NCBI GenBank assembly: GCA_043783625.1 | Contig: JAYVZE010000033.1 | Location: 1-49,766 of the forward strand | Origin: JAFDVL01 sp043783625 | GTDB taxonomy: Bacteria; Acidobacteriota; Blastocatellia; RBC074 | Direction: 5' to 3' | DNA: 49,766 bases | Shown here: piece after piece, positions 17,844 through 24,880 of the stretch | How the letters are laid out: the number at the start of each line of letters is the position of its first letter | Numbering within the stretch: position 1 is the stretch's first letter | Made by a program: the position numbers and the translations under genes | Notes under the pieces: generated by a model | What the model was told of the DNA's origin: nothing | Databases searched by the model: none | What the model saw: only the letters and a program-made list of their open reading frames with translations

Positions 17844-17977
17844 TTGGAATTCCTCCGAAAAAGTTTGCACTTGTACCTTGGTTATTTGGTAGATGATTGC
17901 CGTTATAGAGTCGAACCGACAACCTTGACCATTTATTGAGGATTCAGTTCCATCAACAATAGATAAAAATATTAATG

Positions 17978-17995
17978 AATACTTTTACAAGTATT
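17978..17995. promoter_or_regulatory. AT-rich palindrome in the divergent gap before the TonB receptor
   Basis: AATACTT (17978-17984) and AAGTATT (17989-17995) form a perfect inverted repeat around TTAC. It lies 135 bases upstream of the TonB receptor start in the gap between two divergent genes (17844-18316). It could be a repressor or activator site; I know no regulator that fits it. The rest of this gap contains no credible gene. Confidence 0.35.
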
Positions 17996-18090
17996 GAGGA
18001 CAAAATTGAAAACGATCATCGAACAGCAAAGCCAGAATTATCTATTTTTTATTGTGTTTGTAGGAACAAACTAGATTGACGCTGGAAAAT

Positions 18091-18138
18091 CTACAACTTT
18101 TGGTGGATGAAGTCAAGAAACCTGCAACTTTTGGTGGA
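18091..18138. promoter_or_regulatory. Direct repeat CTRCAACTTTTGGTGGA upstream of the GH109-like gene
   Basis: CTACAACTTTTGGTGGA (18091-18107) recurs as CTGCAACTTTTGGTGGA (18122-18138) with a single change. The starts are 31 bases apart, close to three helical turns, so a dimeric or tandem regulator could bind both copies on one DNA face. They lie 180-226 bases upstream of the ATG at 18317. I do not recognise the motif. Confidence 0.5.
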
Positions 18139-18316
18139 GAAAAATATCGTTAATCCCATCCTTTCTTTGACGCAATATATTGCGCAGCAAAGCCTTTTCC
18201 GGTTTCTCTGCTCATCAACGGGAAGGGACTGTTGATAATTTGCGATCCTTCACTTTTTATGGTCAACTGATCGTTCGGTTTCTCGAATTTCATCAACATT
18301 TCAAAAGGAAAAAATC

Positions 18317-19672
18317 ATGAGTGATACAAAAGTTTCGCGTCGAGATTTATTAAAAAACGTTTCTCTGGCAGGGGCTTCACTGGGGCTAACTTCGCCCTCC
18401 ATCGCGGCGTGGCTGGAACCGCCTCCGCAAACCGGAGCCTCCATGCTTGGCGTCAAATTTGAAGTGCGCGGGGAAAACGTCCGTCTGGGCATCATCGGAG
18501 TCGGCGGACGCGGGCTGGGGATGCTCGGTGAATGGCTCGCCGTTCCCGGCGTCCAGGTCACGGCAATTTGCGATATTGATAATGCGCAAGTGCAAAAAGC
18601 TGTTAAGCGAATTGAAAAAGCCGGGCAAAAAGCTCCCGCCACGTACGGCAAAAATGACCGCGATTTTGAAAATTTGTGCAAGCGTGATGATGTGGATTTT
18701 ATCTATATCGCGACGCCGTGGGATTGGCATGTCCCGATGGCGGTGGCGGCGATGAAAAATGGCAAGCATTGCGGAACCGAAGTTCCGGCGGCTCCGACGC
18801 TGGAAGGATGCTGGGAACTCGTTAATGTTTCCGAGAAAACCCGGCGGCATTGCATGATCATGGAAAATTGCTGCTACGGCGCCAGCGAGCTGCTGGTTTT
18901 AAATCTCGTCAAAGCCGGAATGCTCGGCGAATTATTGCACGGCGAAGCCGCCTACAACCACGACCTGCGATTTATCCTCAACGAAAATCAGAGTGAAGGA
19001 CTGTGGCGACGAACTCCGCATATCAAAAAGAATGGTAATTTTTATCCCACGCACGGTCTTGGCCCGGTTTCAAATTATATGGGAATCAATCGCGGCGACA
19101 GTTATCAATATCTGGTTTCGATGAGTTCCCCTGCGCTTGGGCTTAATGAATACCGCGAAAAAACCGTTCCCAAAGGTGATCCGAAATGGAATGAAAAATA
19201 CCTCTGCGGAGATATGAACACCAGTATTATTAAAACTGCCAAAGGTCGAACGATTGTGCTGCAACACAACATCACGACGCCTCGACCGTATGATCGCATC
19301 AATTTAATTCAAGGGACGCGAGGAATCTTCCGTGATTATCCTTCGCGGATTTATCTCGAAGCGGATCAGAAAGAAGAACGGTACGTCGGAATCGAAAAAT
19401 ACAAAGAAAAATACGAACACACGCTTTGGAAAACTACAGGAGAGTTGGCTGCGAAAAACGGCGGACACGGCGGCATGGATTACATCATGGTGTATCGAAC
19501 TGTGCAGTGCCTGAAGCAGGGCTTGGCACCGGACATGGATGTTTACGATGCTGCGGCGTGGAGCGCAACCGGACCGGTCAGTGAGCTATCAGTGGCACAG
19601 GGCAGTGCGCCCGTGAAGATTCCTGATTTTACGCGTGGAAAATGGAAAGAAGTTCGAAAGATCATGGAATAA
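18317..19672 (+). CDS. Tat-exported Gfo/Idh/MocA-fold protein, GH109 (alpha-N-acetylgalactosaminidase) type
   Basis: This 451-residue protein opens with a twin-arginine signal (VSRRDLLKNVSLAGASLGL), so it is exported folded with its cofactor. The Rossmann domain starts at about residue 54 with VRLGIIGVGGRGLGM and ends its second strand in AICDID, an NAD-binding fingerprint. The C-terminal part contains EVPAAPTLEGCWELV, HCMIMENCCYG, GELLHGEAAYNHDLR and FYPTHGLGPVSNY. I recall this series as characteristic of glycoside hydrolase family 109, whose founding enzyme uses NAD to cleave alpha-N-acetylgalactosamine. Related Tat-exported proteins may act on other sugars, so the substrate is uncertain. 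The gene stands alone on its strand, preceded by a direct-repeat region and followed by a REP-like element. Confidence 0.85.
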   Translation: MSDTKVSRRDLLKNVSLAGASLGLTSPSIAAWLEPPPQTGASMLGVKFEVRGENVRLGIIGVGGRGLGMLGEWLAVPGVQVTAICDIDNAQVQKAVKRIEKAGQKAPATYGKNDRDFENLCKRDDVDFIYIATPWDWHVPMAVAAMKNGKHCGTEVPAAPTLEGCWELVNVSEKTRRHCMIMENCCYGASELLVLNLVKAGMLGELLHGEAAYNHDLRFILNENQSEGLWRRTPHIKKNGNFYPTHGLGPVSNYMGINRGDSYQYLVSMSSPALGLNEYREKTVPKGDPKWNEKYLCGDMNTSIIKTAKGRTIVLQHNITTPRPYDRINLIQGTRGIFRDYPSRIYLEADQKEERYVGIEKYKEKYEHTLWKTTGELAAKNGGHGGMDYIMVYRTVQCLKQGLAPDMDVYDAAAWSATGPVSELSVAQGSAPVKIPDFTRGKWKEVRKIME

Positions 19673-19816
19673 GTGGGGCGCAAGCATCTTGCTTGCTGCG
19701 GCAAGCGAAGCGATGCCGCGAGGCTTACAGAGGGGATCGTCTTCAGCGTACTTAACTCCTTGCGCGAGTGACAGCGAGGCTACGCCCGCTGTTGCAAGCA
19801 AGATGCTTGCGCTCCC
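19673..19816. repeat. REP-doublet-like inverted repeat (GCAAGCATCTTGCTTGC type), second full copy
   Basis: The left arm GCGCAAGCATCTTGCTTGC (about 19678-19696) is matched by the right arm at 19794-19816, which ends in GGGAGCGC on its complement. About 97 bases lie between the arms. It shares its outer arms with 8517-8668, while the spacer is mostly different, apart from short GCGAAGC stretches. It fills the space between the convergent GH109-like and hpnH genes, reaching to within two bases of both stop codons. Confidence 0.85.
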
Positions 19817-19817
19817 G

Positions 19818-20834
19818 CTAATTCAGTCCCTTAATTGAGACCAGCATGTTTTTGAGATTTTTTGTCGCGTCAATCACGGCAGTCGGTTCAAAGCCGCAAT
19901 GCACCATGCAATCCGCGCATTTCGGATTCCCGCTCTTGTGTCCGTAATTTTCCCATTTCGTGGTTTCCAGCAATTCTGAAAACGTCTCGGCGTAGCCTTC
20001 ATTCAACAAATAACAAGGCTTCTGCCAACCAAAAACGTTGTAATTCGGATTTCCCCACGGAGTGCAATCGTACTCAATTTCGCCCTTGAGGAATTTCAGG
20101 AAAAATGGTGAATTCGTAAATTTCCAACGCGCTCCACGTTTGGTATTCATCGGAGCCAACGCTTCACGGAACAAATTTTTGGATTGCTCTCGTTTGAGAA
20201 AATGATCCTGATCGGGAGCCAAAGCGTAACTGTAGCCCGGCGAAATTGTCATCCCGTCAATTTCCATATCCGCCAGGAAATCAAACAGTTCGTGCAGTTT
20301 TTCCGGCTTCTCTCCGTCAAAAACCGTGGTGTTCGTATTCACGCGAAAGCCCTTTGCCTGAACTGCTTTGATCGCATTCACCGCCACGTCAAAGATACCA
20401 TTGCGATCAACTGCGTGATCGTGCTGTTCGCGCATTCCATCCAGATGGATGCTGAACGTCAGATACGGCGACGGCGTAAATTTATGGAGATTTTTTTCCA
20501 ATAAAATTGCATTGGTACAGAACACGACGAATTTCTTGCGAGCGATCATTCCGTTGACGATAGCCTCAATTTCAGGGTGCATCAAAGGTTCGCCACCCGC
20601 GATGCTGACAACCGGAGCGCCGCAATCTTCCATCGCCTTGAAAGCATCTTCCGGCGACATATTTTTCTTGAGAATGTCTCCCGGATATTGAATCTTTCCA
20701 CAACCGGGACAAGCCAGATTGCACCTGAATAATGGCTCAAGCATTAACACTAACGGATAGCGCTTCGTCCCTTTGATTTTTTGTTTGAAGATGTAGGCGC
20801 CAATCCTGGCAGCTTGTAAAAATGGTATTCCCAT
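19818..20834 (-). CDS. hpnH: Adenosyl-hopene transferase HpnH, radical SAM
   Basis: From the ATG at 20834 the product has 338 residues (MGIPFLQAARIGAYIFKQK). The frame is open 40 codons further, but that part is atypical and overlaps an inverted repeat. HpnH attaches an adenosyl group from SAM to diploptene, the first step of extended hopanoid side-chain synthesis at the cytoplasmic membrane. The radical SAM cluster ligands are Cys38, Cys42 and Cys45 in CNLACPGC, followed by SIAGGEPLMHPE. The C-terminal part has the family's CxxC-type tail, PKCADCMVHCGFEPTAV. The rest of the hopanoid pathway is not in the window. It is convergent with the GH109-like gene, and no partner follows it on its strand. 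Confidence 0.92.
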   Translation of the reverse strand: MGIPFLQAARIGAYIFKQKIKGTKRYPLVLMLEPLFRCNLACPGCGKIQYPGDILKKNMSPEDAFKAMEDCGAPVVSIAGGEPLMHPEIEAIVNGMIARKKFVVFCTNAILLEKNLHKFTPSPYLTFSIHLDGMREQHDHAVDRNGIFDVAVNAIKAVQAKGFRVNTNTTVFDGEKPEKLHELFDFLADMEIDGMTISPGYSYALAPDQDHFLKREQSKNLFREALAPMNTKRGARWKFTNSPFFLKFLKGEIEYDCTPWGNPNYNVFGWQKPCYLLNEGYAETFSELLETTKWENYGHKSGNPKCADCMVHCGFEPTAVIDATKNLKNMLVSIKGLN

Positions 20835-20900
20835 AAATTCTCGAAAGAAAAAAGACCTTGTGCAAGAGATAATTCTAGCACAAAGCGGTTCTTTAGGAAT

Positions 20901-20955
20901 AGTGCTGAGTGCTGAGTTTTTGGAGTGACAGGAAATTCCTTTCGCACTCAGCACT
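20901..20955. repeat. GTGCTGAG-type inverted and direct repeats
   Basis: AGTGCTGAGTGCTGAGT (20901-20917) faces GCACTCAGCACT (20944-20955), and further CTCAGCACT copies lie at about 20961-20969 and 20982-20990. The cluster fills the gap between the S9-like gene stop (21008) and hpnH, overlapping the hpnH leader. It is another intergenic hairpin family, built on a different word from the GCAAGC type. Confidence 0.65.
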
Positions 20956-21007
20956 CAATTCTCAGCACTATTTACTATTTACTCAGCACTTTCTCCCCAA
21001 CACTGTT

Positions 21008-23965
21008 TTATCTCGCTAATTCACCCGTCAGCTTCGCCCCTCCCATTTTAGCGAGAACCTTCGTAAATTTCACCACGTTGCGTGATTGCTTATCCACCCA
21101 CAACACCATTTCTTCACCTGCTTCTCCGGTGATAGAAACGCGAAAAGTCTTAAATTCTCCCAGTGAAATGGTAATTGACTCAGCCCCGACGACACTCAAT
21201 TTTTTCAAGCTGGATTTTTGCCGCTCTTCATCAAAGTTATGAAATAATTTGGTATATCCTTCCGCCAAAGGCAGAGAAGCAATCACCGCCTGAATTCCCG
21301 CTCCATCAGCAAAAATCTCGCCTTCCGTTTCTCCGTTGATAACAGAGTGCGTTTCATTCAGCTTTTGCGTTCCGGTAGCTTTTTGATTATTGAAACTCAG
21401 ATCGAATTCATAAGCTCCCTGCTTCATGGAACGATTGAGCACACTCAAGGTTTTCTTATCAAGGATGCTCGTTTCAATCACACTTCCCTGCGGAGTTTCC
21501 ATGACTTCGCTCGCCACCCACTGCTCGCTATTATTCTCGCGGATTTCCGTTTGAATAGTGACTGGAATCAATTGCTGTCCCATTTCAATCTTCGCATTGT
21601 ATTGATGAATGCTGGTGGACAATCCGACCTTTCTCGTGACGACGCGGATGCCCACGGGTTCAGATTTTTTGCTGATTGATTCGGAAGCCGGTGCAATGAT
21701 CGGTTCGGCTGAAACCGGCTCACTTCTGCTCAGCGCTGCTTTTATTGCAGGCTCTCGCGCCGCAGGTTTTACGACCTCTGCGACCTCGGTTTTTACTGGC
21801 TCCGCCACAGGCAAGACCTTTTCCCTGGCAGCGTAGTTTTCAATGACAGCAGGATTTTCTTTTACTTTTTCAACTTCGCTGACAGGCGCGGATTTATCGG
21901 CTGTCAGCTCAGGGGCAACAACTTCTGGAGCCTCTGGTTTGGCGTTGAGTGCCACCTGATTTTCCAAGGGCGAAGCCATCATGTTGCTGTCATCATTTTT
22001 GAGGACTTGCAGCCGCGCTGTTAATTCAGGACGAATTTCCGCTTGCGCCTGGCCGTGCAAATACTTCGCCAGAAATTGCTCAGCCGCCGCCATTACTGCT
22101 AATTGATTTTCTGCATTCGTAATGCCGTGACCTTCATCGGCGGCAAATAAATATTGCACCGGAATTTTCAGTTCGGTCAGCGCATCAACAAATTCATCCG
22201 TCTCTCGTTTATTGATGCGGCGATCAGTGGCTCCCTGCACGATCAACAAGGGGGATTTAATTTGCGCCACAGCATTCGCCGGAGACTGTTTCAGCAATTC
22301 GCTTTTACCTGCCTCAGAGCTGGTTTCACCGATGCGCACTGCATAAAGACTGCGCCCGGACAGCCAGTTCGCAGGCAAAGAATCAACATAGTTCGCCAGG
22401 TTGACGGGGCCAGAAATTGAAACGCCGGCGGCGTAAATTTCCGGCGAAAAAGCTACTCCCGCCAGAGCTGAATACCCGCCAAAAGTGCTGCCCATAATCC
22501 CTACCCGTTTGGCATCAACAAGGCCTGAGGCTATCAAAAATTTCACCCCCTCGCTCAAATCCGATTGAATTTTTTCGCCCCATTGCCAGTTCCCTGCATT
22601 GAAATATTTTTTGCCAAACCCTGACGAAGAGCGAACGTTTGGCTGCAACACGACATAGCCGCGATTCGCCAGCAATTGCGCGGTTGCATTATAGCCCCAC
22701 GAAGCTCGCGTCCAGGCTCTATTGTGCGGCAAAACTACCAGCGGAAGATTTTTAGCGGGAACATTTTTGGGAACCGTCAGGTACGCCGAAACCTCTAAGC
22801 CGTCAGCAGCTTTGTAGCGGAAAGATTGTGTCCCGACCAATTGTTGGCGATTCAATTTTTCGTGACTGCGATAAAGTAATTTGACCGATTTCAGATTCCG
22901 GTCAAAGATAAAAACCTGACCGGGTTCGGTATCGCTGTAGGCATTCACCAGCCAGATTCTTTCATTTTTGGAAGCCGAAAGAATTGCGATTTCCTGCCCG
23001 GCTAATTCGCGCTTCAAAAACTTGAAATCGGCTTCAAAAACTTTGTCATTAAAATAAATTCTGAGGCGGTCGCCTTCGAACATCGTACCCAGCAAATCCT
23101 GTGAAATTTCTGAGAAAAATGCGCCCTTGTAATCTACGCGATTCAGCGGATCAGAGCTGACAACTTCTTCTTTCCCGGTTTCAGGATCAAGCAAAACTAG
23201 CCGTGTTAAATCAGTGTTTTCGCCGCGATTCGTTTGGATAAATAAACGCTTGTCGTCCCTGTGAATCCTGACCGGAAGACAAGTTTCCTGAACGCTGCAA
23301 CCATAGATTTTTTCGGAGGAATTACCATTCAACTGCATCACCTCCAACCCGCCTTCATCCGTCAGGTGAACGCCAAAACGTGGCTGCCCTTGCCGGTCAA
23401 AAATCCACGAAGAAATTTGATTCAGATTCAGGCTAATCAGCTTGCGCTCTCCGGTCGAAAGCTTGACCTGATATAAATCCGCCCACGCCGCATCACGTTC
23501 ATTACTACCGATAATAATTGTGTCAGGATCAGCCCCGACAAGTTCCAATAAACGTGCCTGCGTGATCCTGAAATTCTTCAAATCCCGCGCTGGCGAAGTG
23601 TTCACTTTGAGATTTGGAACCTCCGTCACGAGCAAATTATTATTTTGCGTGAGTAATAAATATTTCCCGTCGCGGCTCCAGACAAAACCTTGCACCACAT
23701 CTTTTGAAATCGGCTGCGCAGCAGAAAATGGATCGTGTATCCCCTTCAGCCAGACCGCTTTGTCTTGTATTTTTTGAAACGCCAGCAACCGTCCATCCGG
23801 GGAAAGCTGTGGATTCATAATTTCTGATCCGGCAAAAAATAATTCCCGCTCCAATAATGGAGGCTTAGAATTAACGCCTTGACCAAAAACCAAGCATCCA
23901 CAGGAAATGAAAAGGAATAGGGCTGGCCCCAAACGTGCGAAAACATGAACGTGAAAACGTTGCAT
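21008..23965 (-). CDS. Exported S9-family peptidase-like protein with altered active site and C-terminal extension
   Basis: This 985-residue protein has a signal peptide (first 29 residues, ending VFGQG) and a propeller-type domain (about 40-370). The alpha/beta-hydrolase domain (about 380-640) aligns with acylaminoacyl-peptidase-like S9C enzymes. The nucleophile elbow reads IMGSTFGGY, so the usual GxSxGG has Thr494 where Ser should be. The HGGP oxyanion segment is replaced by PHNRAW. Asp581 (GATDRR) and His613 (EGHG) are kept. An Ala/Pro/Glu/Val-rich linker (about 660-775) leads to a beta-rich C-terminal domain of about 200 residues ending GEEMVLWVDKQSRNVVKFTKV, similar in style to DUF3108-like lipocalin folds. 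It may be a pseudoenzyme or a threonine-dependent hydrolase. The ATG has AGAGG nine to thirteen bases upstream. It is transcribed divergently from the NUDIX gene. Confidence 0.88.
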   Translation of the reverse strand: MQRFHVHVFARLGPALFLFISCGCLVFGQGVNSKPPLLERELFFAGSEIMNPQLSPDGRLLAFQKIQDKAVWLKGIHDPFSAAQPISKDVVQGFVWSRDGKYLLLTQNNNLLVTEVPNLKVNTSPARDLKNFRITQARLLELVGADPDTIIIGSNERDAAWADLYQVKLSTGERKLISLNLNQISSWIFDRQGQPRFGVHLTDEGGLEVMQLNGNSSEKIYGCSVQETCLPVRIHRDDKRLFIQTNRGENTDLTRLVLLDPETGKEEVVSSDPLNRVDYKGAFFSEISQDLLGTMFEGDRLRIYFNDKVFEADFKFLKRELAGQEIAILSASKNERIWLVNAYSDTEPGQVFIFDRNLKSVKLLYRSHEKLNRQQLVGTQSFRYKAADGLEVSAYLTVPKNVPAKNLPLVVLPHNRAWTRASWGYNATAQLLANRGYVVLQPNVRSSSGFGKKYFNAGNWQWGEKIQSDLSEGVKFLIASGLVDAKRVGIMGSTFGGYSALAGVAFSPEIYAAGVSISGPVNLANYVDSLPANWLSGRSLYAVRIGETSSEAGKSELLKQSPANAVAQIKSPLLIVQGATDRRINKRETDEFVDALTELKIPVQYLFAADEGHGITNAENQLAVMAAAEQFLAKYLHGQAQAEIRPELTARLQVLKNDDSNMMASPLENQVALNAKPEAPEVVAPELTADKSAPVSEVEKVKENPAVIENYAAREKVLPVAEPVKTEVAEVVKPAAREPAIKAALSRSEPVSAEPIIAPASESISKKSEPVGIRVVTRKVGLSTSIHQYNAKIEMGQQLIPVTIQTEIRENNSEQWVASEVMETPQGSVIETSILDKKTLSVLNRSMKQGAYEFDLSFNNQKATGTQKLNETHSVINGETEGEIFADGAGIQAVIASLPLAEGYTKLFHNFDEERQKSSLKKLSVVGAESITISLGEFKTFRVSITGEAGEEMVLWVDKQSRNVVKFTKVLAKMGGAKLTGELAR

Positions 23966-24206
23966 GAAAAACCTCTTTAGTTATGAATCGGCAGTCTTAA
24001 ATTTGGGAGTGACCGCTGGCTAAGGATTCGTCTTGTTGTGACCACTGGAGCTTCTGGTCGGGAAGTTGCTTGGCTGAGCAAAATAAATGACTGGTTTATT
24101 CTGCAAGCGAACGCATTGTATTCAGTTTGAATGAAAAGCTCAAGAATTCTTTTTTTCAGCTTGAATTTTTCCAGTAAAGTTCCTTCGATGATAAACTTGC
24201 AGAACG

Positions 24207-24812
24207 ATGAAAACTTTTGAGAAAACCATTCAATTAATCCGCCAAAAAAAGCCAATTATCCACGCTCTGCCCGTTGAAATTGATCGAGTCAAACAGGCCG
24301 CCGTCACTGTTTTATTGCGAGAAAATTTATCCGTCACAGAAATCTTACTCATCAAACGCGCTGAACATCCGCGCGATCCGTGGTCAGGTCACTTAGCCTT
24401 GCCGGGCGGACGCGCCGACGCCACCGACGCGAATTTACTTTATACCGCCGCACGTGAAATGTCGGAAGAGGTTGGCATTGAGTTAAATTTAGAAACGAGT
24501 TTTGTCGGGTTGTTGCCGCAGCTTTCTCCGGCGAATTCCCTGCTGCCAAAGATTGAAATTACGCCGTTGATCGCCCTGGCTCCCGCCGAATTTTCTTTGC
24601 AACCGAACCGCGAAGTCGCGGCTGCCTTTTGGATGCCGATTAAGGAATTGCAACGTACCGGAAAATCTGCGACCTACCGTTATCAACACGGCGAAGCCAT
24701 TATTAAGTATCCCGCCTATCCATCGCCGCACGGAGAAATCTGGGGCATCACAATGAAAATTCTCAGCGACTTTTTGGCGATCTTCGAAAATGCAGAAGCC
24801 CGCACGCAGTAA
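24207..24812 (+). CDS. NUDIX hydrolase, CoA-pyrophosphatase-like
   Basis: This 201-residue cytoplasmic enzyme should hydrolyse a nucleoside-diphosphate-linked substrate, with CoA the best guess. The Nudix box begins at Gly68: GGRADATDANLLYTAAREMSEEVG. The catalytic REMSEEVG is complete, while the first Glu of the consensus is Asp, as often seen in NudL/NUDT7-type CoA pyrophosphatases (GGxxDxxD). A preceding HPRDPWSGHLALPGG stretch also fits that group. The last codons (AEARTQ) and the stop lie inside the left arm of the long inverted repeat at 24789-24880, so the present C-terminus is supplied by the repeat. It stands alone on its strand. Confidence 0.85.
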   Translation: MKTFEKTIQLIRQKKPIIHALPVEIDRVKQAAVTVLLRENLSVTEILLIKRAEHPRDPWSGHLALPGGRADATDANLLYTAAREMSEEVGIELNLETSFVGLLPQLSPANSLLPKIEITPLIALAPAEFSLQPNREVAAAFWMPIKELQRTGKSATYRYQHGEAIIKYPAYPSPHGEIWGITMKILSDFLAIFENAEARTQ

Positions 24813-24880
24813 GGGCGTTTTCAGTCTATCGAGTTCGTAGAGTCGAAAAGGCGCCCTCACTGCGTGCGGGCTTCTGCATT
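24789..24880. terminator. Long inverted repeat forming a bidirectional terminator between convergent genes
   Basis: Arm 24789-24817 pairs with 24852-24880 over 29 bases with one mismatch, leaving a 34-base loop. The left arm contains the final codons and TAA of the NUDIX gene; the right arm reaches two bases into the stop codon of the convergent membrane-protein gene. The stem is GC-rich (GCCCGCACGCAGT). Its place fits a two-way transcription stop, its size a mobile palindrome. Confidence 0.75.

Noticed and set aside
17905..17930. GGTTCGACTC on the minus strand, like a tRNA T-loop
   Set aside because: No T-stem of five pairs, anticodon arm or acceptor stem can be drawn around it.
20835..20954. 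Longer N-terminus for HpnH
   Set aside because: The extra 40 codons run through an intergenic repeat and are unlike the family; the ATG at 20834 starts the conserved MGIPF segment.
22440..22510. Frameshift or decay as the cause of the missing Ser in the S9-like protein
   Set aside because: The reading frame and all flanking motifs are intact on both sides, so a simple codon difference (ACT) is the only change seen.
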